A stretch of DNA of 63,716 nt, from assembly GCF_000315055.1 (NCBI RefSeq), contig NZ_BAER01000051.1, positions 1 through 63,716 on the forward strand. Direction: 5' to 3'. Origin of the DNA: Paraglaciecola polaris LMG 21857 (GTDB taxonomy: Bacteria > Pseudomonadota > Gammaproteobacteria > Enterobacterales > Alteromonadaceae). Every line of letters starts with the position of its first letter. Position 1 is the first letter of the stretch. A program made the position numbers and the translations under genes. The notes below the pieces were generated by a model, which had not been told where the DNA came from, searched no databases, and saw only the letters and a list, made by a program, of their open reading frames with translations. Of the stretch, positions 32,898 through 41,331 are shown piece after piece.

Positions 32898-33444
32898 GCC
32901 AAATATCCTCTTCTACTCGGGCCAGCATGGCTGCAACGGTTGGCGTCACAATCCGGGCTTTAATCACTTGTTGAAGCCGCTTTGTCGTCGTATGACCACT
33001 GACATAACGCACCTCGATGCGTCCTTCTGCCAAATACGCCATCCGATTTGGACGATTACGCATCCAGGTGTGGAAATACACACCATCTACGGCAGCCCAC
33101 TCGAAATGGTCAGGATCACGCAGGCGAATACCCGTTAAAGCACTGGCGGCAGTCCAGGTAAGCGCCTCAATGAAATGCCAAAGGCGAACACTGTCATCAT
33201 CACAACTGACTTCTTCATAACTACCCAAGCCATTGCACAGACACAAATCAAAGATGGAATGGCCATCTAACGTGAGCGCATCCGTTAAATAGTCCGCCAA
33301 ACAGTGTACTGAAGCCAAAGCATGAGGCCAGTCGGTTTCAAGCAGTCTTAAAGCTTCCTTGAACTGAGGGTTATGTTGCTGCCACTGAGCGAGCATTTCT
33401 TTACTGGTAAGTGTTGTCATTTTCAGACAGACAGAATGATGCAT
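32884..33444 (-). CDS. traJ: TraJ-type conjugative transfer protein
   Basis: This 186-residue protein follows traD, where SXT and IncC elements carry traJ. It starts MHHSVCLKMTTLTSKEM behind AAGGAG at 33444. It is soluble, with HALASVHCLADYLTDALTL and RMAYLAEGRIEVRYVSG. It is not related to the F regulator of the same name. The exact function is unknown, but it is conserved with traD and traI. Confidence 0.65.
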   Translation of the reverse strand: MHHSVCLKMTTLTSKEMLAQWQQHNPQFKEALRLLETDWPHALASVHCLADYLTDALTLDGHSIFDLCLCNGLGSYEEVSCDDDSVRLWHFIEALTWTAASALTGIRLRDPDHFEWAAVDGVYFHTWMRNRPNRMAYLAEGRIEVRYVSGHTTTKRLQQVIKARIVTPTVAAMLARVEEDIWHEQA

Positions 33445-33453
33445 ACAGACTCC

Positions 33454-35274
33454 TTATGCTGCCTGTGTAGAGCTGGTTAATATAGGAATGCGACCTTTGA
33501 TCACACGGCCACCTGAAAGCTTGGCGATGTACTCCAGGTTGGGAAGCTGGCCTAATAACTGCGGTGGAAACATATCGCCTTCTTCCTCCATCAAGCGTTC
33601 GCCATGATTGCCGGTAAACAACGCGGGGCTGTCCGAGTTGGACGACATACCCTGAGTTTGCATGATGTACTGCAACCGAGTCTTTGGCAGATTGTCAGTA
33701 ATGTACTGCTGGGTTTCGGCGTCCATCACCCGAAGGGCTATCAAGTTGTTGATGTTGCCTAACACCTGGCGAGCCTTAGCTTCGCTGCCTGTACGAGCGG
33801 CAAAGTCAGCAAAGGTCTGAGTAGCAATCACACAACGCATTTTTGCGCCACGGCCTTTGTTGAGCAGTTGAATGAAGGGATCGTTGACGACTTCAGCCGC
33901 CTCATCGATGAAAATATTTACGGGACGATTTTCAACACCATAGTTATAGCGGTCACCGGCCACAGCGGTAAGATCGGATAAAAGCAACGAACCAATGGCG
34001 CTGCCAACCATGGCGTCGGTTAATGAATCCAACCCGATATAGGCCACTTGGGCATTGTTGATAATACGGCCAGAATCCGTAATTAACCGGCTGTCATCCA
34101 CGTCGTTTGCAATCGGTGATAGCAATGGACCTAGTTCACTTGATGTGAGCATATTGAGCACCGGCATCAATGAAGCTACCATCTTGGAATAGTGGGTTCT
34201 ATCATGCTCAAACATGCTCAAAAGGCCTTCCAAATCGGTATTGGCGGCAACGGGCTGAATGCGTTCGTAGTAAAAAAGCAGCATCGCCATAGCTTGTTTA
34301 GCCAAGGTATTGGCCTTTTCAGTAAAGCGCTTGATCTCCACACTAAAGTTCGGATATACCTGCTCACCCCAGGCTGTGACGGCTTTTACTACCAAGCCTT
34401 CTGGGCCACCTTCCAAGAATCGTCTCAGTGTTTTCAGATCAGGACGCTGTGAAGTAAGCAACAAACCTTGCACGATGTTATTCAGTGCCATTTGGCCAAA
34501 GGCTTTAAATGGATCAGCACCGGTTTCAGATGGGATTAATGCCGCAATTCGGCTGGCAATTTCAGTGCCTCGGTTAAAGTTTCTCAGGGGATTAAGACGT
34601 ACTGAATGCTCTGGAAAGCCCGGATGAAAATACACAAAGCGCTCAGGACTACCGGCGGAAATACAGGCTCGCTGCGCATTATCCTTAAGTTCCTTGTCTC
34701 CCTTAGGGTCAATAATAATCACGGCTTCATTACGCAAAATGGCCTGGGTGATCATCGCATCAAAGCATCGGGTTTTCCCTGCCCCGGTCGTGCCGACAAT
34801 TAAGGTATGCCCCTCTGTGTGACCAACTGACTGGTACACATCTTCTTCTTTGGGCTCAACACCATGAATCCAGGTCGAACCCATTTGCTTACCGTGCCCC
34901 TGGTTAAGCAAGGTTTGCTTATCCCGCTTTAAGATTTCATAAGCGCGTTGAGCATGACGTTGGTCCCACTCAAAGCCATACCCTAACCACAATTCATCAG
35001 GATGTTTTGCCATCACCTTTTGTAAATGCGACAGCGCCATAAAAGCCAATGGTTTGCCTTTTAGCCCCTTCTGCAACTTATAAAGACGGTAAGCCTCGGG
35101 CAGGCGATACAACGCCATGCCCGAGGAAATCCCTGTCATCCACCAAAATGGTTCGGGCGGTAACTCTGTCAGCATTTCTGCGGCAATTGCCCCAGTTGCT
35201 CCAACCAGCCAACCTGCTACTGCCATGGCTTCATAGTTCGTGCGCCAGGGCATCTCATATGCGTTTTCTTTCAT
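33454..35274 (-). CDS. traD: TraD type IV coupling protein
   Basis: This 606-residue inner-membrane ATPase delivers the TraI-DNA complex to the secretion channel. Two N-terminal transmembrane helices (about residues 17-34 and 43-58) precede Walker A GTTGAGKTR (161-169). Walker B reads VNIFIDEAAEVVNDPF, and CVIATQTFADFAARTG follows as in the TraD/TraG family. traI ends about 50 bases upstream, so both are on the same transcript. Confidence 0.95.
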   Translation of the reverse strand: MKENAYEMPWRTNYEAMAVAGWLVGATGAIAAEMLTELPPEPFWWMTGISSGMALYRLPEAYRLYKLQKGLKGKPLAFMALSHLQKVMAKHPDELWLGYGFEWDQRHAQRAYEILKRDKQTLLNQGHGKQMGSTWIHGVEPKEEDVYQSVGHTEGHTLIVGTTGAGKTRCFDAMITQAILRNEAVIIIDPKGDKELKDNAQRACISAGSPERFVYFHPGFPEHSVRLNPLRNFNRGTEIASRIAALIPSETGADPFKAFGQMALNNIVQGLLLTSQRPDLKTLRRFLEGGPEGLVVKAVTAWGEQVYPNFSVEIKRFTEKANTLAKQAMAMLLFYYERIQPVAANTDLEGLLSMFEHDRTHYSKMVASLMPVLNMLTSSELGPLLSPIANDVDDSRLITDSGRIINNAQVAYIGLDSLTDAMVGSAIGSLLLSDLTAVAGDRYNYGVENRPVNIFIDEAAEVVNDPFIQLLNKGRGAKMRCVIATQTFADFAARTGSEAKARQVLGNINNLIALRVMDAETQQYITDNLPKTRLQYIMQTQGMSSNSDSPALFTGNHGERLMEEEGDMFPPQLLGQLPNLEYIAKLSGGRVIKGRIPILTSSTQAA

Positions 35275-35322
35275 TCATGCTCCGCAAAATAACCGTTTAC
35301 AATCCGCTTAACTTCAAATGGA

Positions 35323-37473
35323 TTAACGTTTAGCGTGAGCGGTAAACAGAACCGTTTCCCCCTCATCAAACTGGCATTGGTCACTGGCCGAGATCCCCCG
35401 AAGTAGCTGTCCGGCTGGAATGCCATGCTCATTGGCGACTTGGCGTAAGGTTTGAATCGTGACGCGAATACCATCGGCACTATGATCCACGTCTGGGTAA
35501 TTGCCATCGGTCAGTAAGATGGGCAAATCTTTCACAAAATTAACCATCTGTTGGCGCTGCGCGTGTTTGGGGTCTGTACTTGAGTTCGCATTGGGCGCAA
35601 TCGGCTTTTGCTTACGCTCCGCTCTTGTGGCGGGCTCTTTTGCTTGGGCATTGGTTGTCTCGGTTCGACTCGGACGCTGTAAAGCCTCTTCGTTCTGAAT
35701 TGCTGTCACTGATTCTTCGTCTTGTTTAGAGATGTCTATCAGTGCAGTAAGCCCTTTAGAAATCGATACTTTCAGCAGCAACCCTTGCTCCTGAACGCCA
35801 TCTTTCGTAGTAACAGTTCTGGCTTTACGTGTCGGGTTTGCGGGATCTAGTTCAAGCCAATCTAATTGACTGAGTTCAGCAAGCAGTTTTCGGGGAGCAC
35901 ACCAATGTCTTACGGCATCGGGATAGCGGATCAGTATATGTTCACCAACCATAACCAACGCACTGCTGGCCTCTGGGAGCCACGCCAAAGATTCAGGGAG
36001 ATTCAATGCTTCTTCATCGTGTCGGATTACATTACTTGCGATAGCGGCATCGTTTGAATCGTTAGGCTTTTCGCATTCATCACCTGGAGCATTTTCAGTT
36101 GCCTGGGGGTTATTAACATCACTGGCATGACGAAGTTCATCATCTTGGTCGGACGGTTTTGTCGATGGCGACTGTGCCGAATTGCTATGTTCGATTGATG
36201 ATGACGCTTCAGGCAAATCTGGATGTTCACTGGAGCGAATCTGTGGCTCTGCTTGTGTTTGCTGTGTTGCTTCCCACTCAGGTTTACTAAACAGTGTCAC
36301 ACCAATTGGTACATTCGAGCTGAACAATAAATCGGCCTCAACTATATGCAGCATGGGTAACCAAATTGGCTTGCCGTCTTTGATCAGTACTTCAGGGGCA
36401 AGGCTTTCATATCGCTCATTTGAGGCGGATTTAGTGGCCAATCCTCGCTCAATGAGGATGTCCGCAAGGGTATCGGGATCTCTTGGAATGCCGGGTATCT
36501 TGTCTTTGGCCAACAGCTCAATGATTTCCTTAGCCGCGCTTTTCCAGACCAGGTAAAGATTGGTTGATTGATTCGATTTTCGTACCCAGACTCTGGCGTC
36601 TCGCTGATTGACCAGCCACTGCGAACCGGCAAGTAATCGCCTCATGGCATCAAGTAGATAGCGTTCAACTGGGACACCAATGGCATTGTCGTCAACGGAA
36701 ATTCGTTGAGCTTTCAGGTCTCGCTGGACACTGCTTTGGTCAGCTTCAATAACCAATTTAGACAGGACATGCTCGGGATCGGTATTGCCAATTGCCTCCA
36801 GCATAGCTTGCAAAATCTCAGGGCCCGGCTGGGTTAACCAGGCGAGCAACTCAGGTGTCATCACCCGGTTTAACACCAGAATTGAAAATTGCTCGTGCCG
36901 TTTGCACCGTCCGTCGCGCCAGCGAATGAAATAGCGTTCAATGCGGTTATTAGTGGCCCACTGGGATAAGGTTTCTAAAAATGGGTTCCACTGATAGCGT
37001 CCATCTTCGTCTGTGATGGACAAGTCTGAAACAGGCTTACCAATATCATGGAACAAACCGCCTAATGCCGCCGCAACACGCCACCTTGGTTCAAGCTCTT
37101 TTTTCTCAACCGGTGTGCCACTGGCAACGAAGATGATCCCTTCAGCAGCTTGTGCCGCCCAGAAAGCAACTTCCAACGAATGACGTAATAAACCACCAGC
37201 ACCACTGTGATGATGATGCTCAGAAGCTGGCAACAAGTGAACATAGGACGCCAGATGATCAATGCAGGGTTGAATTAGCCTTTGAAAATCACGCTGGTTG
37301 AAGCCAAGTACCTGACGCAGTTTGGCTATTAGCTCGTCTTGTGTGGACTGCAAATCCTCGGGTGACGCTGCTGGCAACCCCTTCAGGAATGGCGGATAGC
37401 GTGGAATGTCTGCATCCAGTTGAGATGAAAGCTCTGGTAGTGCTTTGGCTTGAAAAAATAGGTTTTTGAACAT
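35323..37473 (-). CDS. traI: TraI MOBH-type relaxase
   Basis: This 716-residue protein nicks and carries the ICE strand. It is a MOBH relaxase: the HD-hydrolase-like motif is visible as HHHHSGAGGLLRHSLEVAFW (about 80-100) and LFHDIGKPVSDLS. The middle (residues about 410-560) is Ser/Glu/Asp-rich and disordered, and the C-terminal domain is of the TraI_2/DUF1528 kind. It directly follows the BREX hotspot and has a leader hairpin that masks its ribosome binding site. Confidence 0.95.
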   Translation of the reverse strand: MFKNLFFQAKALPELSSQLDADIPRYPPFLKGLPAASPEDLQSTQDELIAKLRQVLGFNQRDFQRLIQPCIDHLASYVHLLPASEHHHHSGAGGLLRHSLEVAFWAAQAAEGIIFVASGTPVEKKELEPRWRVAAALGGLFHDIGKPVSDLSITDEDGRYQWNPFLETLSQWATNNRIERYFIRWRDGRCKRHEQFSILVLNRVMTPELLAWLTQPGPEILQAMLEAIGNTDPEHVLSKLVIEADQSSVQRDLKAQRISVDDNAIGVPVERYLLDAMRRLLAGSQWLVNQRDARVWVRKSNQSTNLYLVWKSAAKEIIELLAKDKIPGIPRDPDTLADILIERGLATKSASNERYESLAPEVLIKDGKPIWLPMLHIVEADLLFSSNVPIGVTLFSKPEWEATQQTQAEPQIRSSEHPDLPEASSSIEHSNSAQSPSTKPSDQDDELRHASDVNNPQATENAPGDECEKPNDSNDAAIASNVIRHDEEALNLPESLAWLPEASSALVMVGEHILIRYPDAVRHWCAPRKLLAELSQLDWLELDPANPTRKARTVTTKDGVQEQGLLLKVSISKGLTALIDISKQDEESVTAIQNEEALQRPSRTETTNAQAKEPATRAERKQKPIAPNANSSTDPKHAQRQQMVNFVKDLPILLTDGNYPDVDHSADGIRVTIQTLRQVANEHGIPAGQLLRGISASDQCQFDEGETVLFTAHAKR

Positions 37474-37476
37474 AGT

Positions 37477-37505
37477 GAACCTCCGACACGATAGTGTGAA
37501 GGTTC
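37477..37505 (-). promoter_or_regulatory. Hairpin covering the traI ribosome binding site
   Basis: In gene direction GAACCT pairs with AGGTTC, with inner ACAC/GTGT around a TATC loop. The 3' arm contains GGAGG, the ribosome binding site, just before the traI ATG. Similar in logic to the leaders of the recombination block but with only one hairpin. Confidence 0.65.
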
Positions 37506-37594
37506 AAACAGAGTTGTTTAGTTCGATAGCTTCAAGAATCTTGCATCAAACTGCCATGTCATTTTCAGGCCACCAAGAGGCTAACAGCCTGCTA

Positions 37595-38410
37595 TCAATG
37601 TTTTACGAGGTCTTTTGATGGATACTTTAGTTGCCATGTTTCAATTAGAAATAACGCTGCGGTACTTGCTGAGTGAATAGCTAACTTGGCTATACGGGCA
37701 TCTAGTCGGGTGTAACCCCGCTCTCGACCATGAGCATCACCACCATGTGTTCGCAGAGCTCCGATACCTTCAACAATGGTTGCCAATCCAGATAGGACCT
37801 TTCTTACGTCATCAGCAATTTCTGGATTTACATTAATTTCACCAGGAGACAACCCTAGTGGTCGCTTTACTGAATCAAACAATCCCTTAATATCTTTCTT
37901 CTTAGGAAGTTCAAAGCCAAGTTCAATTATGATCGAACGGCACACACTCTCTAACGTAGAACAAGCCGATGTGACTGCACTTTCCGGATCACGAAAGGCG
38001 CTTTCCAGGGCTCTATCAAGGTCCCTAGATACCGTATCCATATTCAAAACTTCGGCTTTGGTTGAAAGCGTTGCTAACACTGAAGCACTAACACCTGTTT
38101 CAATTTTAGCTAAAATTTCAAACAGCTTTGCCTTTTCCTGTGGGTCTTCGGGTTTGTAATCACATTTATACTGCCAAAGTTTTCTGAGTACTTGGCCAAC
38201 CAAGTAACCATCCTCTAGCTCAATAAAAGATCTTAAACGTTTAGCCTTTGAGCCTCCATTAATCTGGTACTTCTCTTGGGTAATATCAATGCTCAACTCA
38301 TCTTCAAAATACTCAGCCATTGTCCTATCTGAAAAATCTAACAGATAGCCATCTGACATCTCGAAAATTTTATCTATTGTTCTAATCTCAGAACCTTTTA
38401 GTTTTGGCAT
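37595..38410 (-). CDS. Abi-C-like protein next to BREX
   Basis: This 271-residue protein ends in a region similar to the abortive-infection C-terminal (Abi_C) family: GIGALRTHGGDAHGRERGYT and the following ARIAKLAIHSASTAALFLI. That domain occurs in several phage-exclusion proteins and may be a HEPN-like RNase, but catalytic residues are not certain here. It sits between brxL-side genes and traI in the hotspot, suggesting a further defence gene. Confidence 0.65.
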   Translation of the reverse strand: MPKLKGSEIRTIDKIFEMSDGYLLDFSDRTMAEYFEDELSIDITQEKYQINGGSKAKRLRSFIELEDGYLVGQVLRKLWQYKCDYKPEDPQEKAKLFEILAKIETGVSASVLATLSTKAEVLNMDTVSRDLDRALESAFRDPESAVTSACSTLESVCRSIIIELGFELPKKKDIKGLFDSVKRPLGLSPGEINVNPEIADDVRKVLSGLATIVEGIGALRTHGGDAHGRERGYTRLDARIAKLAIHSASTAALFLIETWQLKYPSKDLVKH

Positions 38411-38444
38411 GAGTAATCCTCCCTAACCATACAACACTGTCCCG

Positions 38445-39215
38445 TCATGTTGTTAGCCAAATAAAGCCTTGATAAGCAGATATGGGTACCGAAATTAATG
38501 CACTAGCCAATGCAATTGTCTTAGCCAACCGGCTTTCAAAAAGCCTATCAATGAGAACGCCCATACCCTTTGAGTTCGTTTTAAGTTTTCCCTGAGCTAG
38601 CTTATCGATTACTTTCTTATAAAAACCGGTCTTACACAGCGTAGAGTTATGCATTTTAATGAATTCATTACTCTTGAAAGCTTCTACTTCTTCCGCACCA
38701 GTTAAAAAGTGTCGATGGATACCACCATTCAAATTCATCAATGACTTTAATCGAGGATCTGCAACGTAGCCGCTACCATAACGGTCAGACAAAATATCAT
38801 TGAGATTGATTCGTCTTTCAACAGGAATTACCGCCATATCGGTTTTACCAAGCACTCGGTATCGATGCTCTAAATGTTCGAAACCGTAAGTCAGATTACG
38901 CATATTCCAGTGAATCCAGTATCTATCTCGACGATCACGGACGAATTCATTGAATTTACTTAGTAACGCACGCTCAATATCATCGAGACGTTGATGGATT
39001 TCGTCTCGGCTGATACCAAGTTCTTCAGCAATAGCATGAATAGAAAAACTTACTGTCTGATCTGTAGATAGATGCAGTACAGCAATCGAGGTAATTCGAG
39101 GAGATAAGCCGTCGTTATCATCATTCAAGCTTTGGCAAGAATAGTGAATAATGTAGAAATTCTGAGGTGTGCGCTTTACCTCACGAATGAATTCTTTGCT
39201 ATTAACGATAGTCAA
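38445..39215 (-). CDS. Unassigned BREX-adjacent protein with C-terminal membrane helix
   Basis: This 256-residue protein is not recognised. Seen in it: FYIIHYSCQSLNDDNDG near the start, a helix-turn-helix-like stretch (SIHAIAEELGISRDEIHQRL), YWIHWNMRNLTYGFEHLEHR in the middle, and a C-terminal transmembrane helix (LAKTIALASALISVPISAYQ). A catalytic-like domain plus a membrane tail is common in phage-defence effectors. It follows brxL by 26 bases and precedes the Abi-C-like gene, so the three may form one transcript. Confidence 0.6.
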   Translation of the reverse strand: MTIVNSKEFIREVKRTPQNFYIIHYSCQSLNDDNDGLSPRITSIAVLHLSTDQTVSFSIHAIAEELGISRDEIHQRLDDIERALLSKFNEFVRDRRDRYWIHWNMRNLTYGFEHLEHRYRVLGKTDMAVIPVERRINLNDILSDRYGSGYVADPRLKSLMNLNGGIHRHFLTGAEEVEAFKSNEFIKMHNSTLCKTGFYKKVIDKLAQGKLKTNSKGMGVLIDRLFESRLAKTIALASALISVPISAYQGFIWLTT

Positions 39216-39241
39216 TTATCTTACCCCAACAATATTTAAAA

Positions 39242-41293
39242 TCAGTCAAGCAGTATGCTTTTTTGCATAAGCATCTGATTATTCTGATAAAATGGAACAT
39301 CTGTATTGCCAAGAACTGTTGGTGGTACATTTGTTAGCTCAACTAGATTATCCATTGGAACAACAACCGTCTTCGCGCCATTCTCAGACAACATTGTTAT
39401 CTTGTCTGCAAAGTTAATTGACCTTTCAATCGCACCGCCAACGGATATATTACCCAACACTGCAAGGCCAGCCTTTAGGTTCTTTTTGTACAGAGCAGAC
39501 ACGATTGCGATATAAACCGCCGAACCAATTCCCGTTGATATTGAAGCCCCCAGCATATTGGTTACTTGGATAGTGATATCGTAATTTTTAAGCGAATGCT
39601 GTTCACTTAAAATTGTTTTTTCATTAGCTTTAATATACTGGTAGGTATTCTTGATATTTTCTTTTACTCCGGTGTTACTTACACCAGAAATATTGAGTTT
39701 CCCAGAACCCGAGGTAGTAACAGCTTCAATACGCACGAGCGCGACATTGTCACCATCACTAGTACTGGTGTAACAAACACCAGGCGGCAGTGGCGTATTT
39801 TCGATTAAGTGAGATCCCTTTTCCTCAGGCAAGCCAACAAAGTGCTCTTCCTGCGTTTCTTTATCTATGTAAGAAAAATTCGTATCCCAAAACTCCATTC
39901 CACCGATTCGCTTTAACTGTTCTTTCACGCGACGTCGCATTTCAAGAGCAATCTCGAGGTATTCGCGTACATCTTCCTTGGTGTATTCACCATTCGGATG
40001 AAGCAATTTAATCAGACCTGATACCGTCTTTTTCACAGGTTTGGTATCACGTTGCTTCAAGTGTGAACCTAATGAAAAAAAGTTTTCGAGAGCATCAGTG
40101 TATGTAACGCGACGAAACGACTTCAATGCTTCTGAGAAGTAGTCTGTACTGAAACCAAAATTAGATGTGAAGTGCTTAGGAGCAAACTTGATCATTTCCC
40201 ACCCAGGTAGATAAAAATGAATACGATCAAGGAATGCAGTATCGTTATTCACTTCATCAGAAAGAGGACTAAATAAGTGAGATGTTTGCAATACCGTCTC
40301 AACTGGTTGATTTATATTGCCGTTTAGGATTATTGAAGCAACACCAGTGATTTCACCTCCTGCACCAGCTCGCGAAAACGAGCCAGACTCCATATAGTCC
40401 TTCATTAAAGGAACAGCATCCTTTTCTTTGAAGATCTTGTCCGTTGCCTCATCGAAACATATCGCATCCCATTGACCAACGGCACCAACTTTGCCAGTAG
40501 AACCGTGAACAAAGAGCTTGGCAACTGTCCCTTGTCCACCTGATATAAGCACGGCATAAGGTGTAAGCTCTTTAAAAACGAACGACTTACCTGTTGACCG
40601 CGGACCTAACTCTACAAAGTTAAAATTACTCTCGACCATTGGCAGCAGACGTGCAAGTAACAGCATTTTTACGCGGGTTGTCATCCCTTCAGCATCAGGC
40701 TCATATCCACAGCTACGTAGTAATACATTCAGCCATTCATCTCTCGAAAACTCATTCCTTTTCTGGATAATCTTACTGTTATCAAAAGTCGACAGTTGAA
40801 TAGGCTTTATATTTGTCACTACAAACGGATATATGTTTTGACCGATTCTTATGTCGGGGTCATATTCGACGTCAATAATGGCCCAGATACCGCCCATCAG
40901 CATCTTCTCATGCTCTTTCACAAGACCATCACGGATATTACCATTGATAATGTTGCTATTTTGAAGCTGAGCCCAATAGATATCTTTTTTCGAATCCAGT
41001 TTGACAGAAATCTTATCGATTATTTTAAATCGACCTTTTTCTCTTATTTTAGAATGTATTAGAGAACTTTCTTCAGGGTTAACGTAGTGCTCGCTAAGAA
41101 TTTTCTTAACGTTTTCCATGCCTACTTTAATTTTTTCTTCATCATCAGTAGAGCAGGAATTAGCAATTAAATATTCCAATACAAACACCGGTACGTTGGC
41201 ACCAACTTTTACCATACGCACTAAGTCTTTCTTTACCACATAGCCTCGAAAGTGCTCTAACAACTTGTGATCTAAATCGTTCAAAACGGCCAT
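39242..41293 (-). CDS. brxL: BrxL, Lon-like AAA+ protein of BREX
   Basis: This 683-residue protein has Walker A GPRSTGKSFVFKE (about 229-241) and a C-terminal Lon-protease-like domain (ASISTGIGSAVYIAIVSALY, then KKNLKAGLAVLGNISVGGAI). The Lon catalytic dyad is not obvious, so proteolysis is uncertain. In type I BREX, BrxL is a DNA-translocating ring needed for phage restriction. It is the last gene of the core BREX set. Confidence 0.92.
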   Translation of the reverse strand: MAVLNDLDHKLLEHFRGYVVKKDLVRMVKVGANVPVFVLEYLIANSCSTDDEEKIKVGMENVKKILSEHYVNPEESSLIHSKIREKGRFKIIDKISVKLDSKKDIYWAQLQNSNIINGNIRDGLVKEHEKMLMGGIWAIIDVEYDPDIRIGQNIYPFVVTNIKPIQLSTFDNSKIIQKRNEFSRDEWLNVLLRSCGYEPDAEGMTTRVKMLLLARLLPMVESNFNFVELGPRSTGKSFVFKELTPYAVLISGGQGTVAKLFVHGSTGKVGAVGQWDAICFDEATDKIFKEKDAVPLMKDYMESGSFSRAGAGGEITGVASIILNGNINQPVETVLQTSHLFSPLSDEVNNDTAFLDRIHFYLPGWEMIKFAPKHFTSNFGFSTDYFSEALKSFRRVTYTDALENFFSLGSHLKQRDTKPVKKTVSGLIKLLHPNGEYTKEDVREYLEIALEMRRRVKEQLKRIGGMEFWDTNFSYIDKETQEEHFVGLPEEKGSHLIENTPLPPGVCYTSTSDGDNVALVRIEAVTTSGSGKLNISGVSNTGVKENIKNTYQYIKANEKTILSEQHSLKNYDITIQVTNMLGASISTGIGSAVYIAIVSALYKKNLKAGLAVLGNISVGGAIERSINFADKITMLSENGAKTVVVPMDNLVELTNVPPTVLGNTDVPFYQNNQMLMQKSILLD

Positions 41294-41331
41294 CGCCTAT
41301 TCCTCTATCGCATTCTTTAACATAACTGGCC

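Noticed and set aside
35271-35507. 78-codon leftward frame at the traI-traD junction
   Set aside because: It overlaps the end of traI in another frame, without ribosome binding site or conserved motifs.
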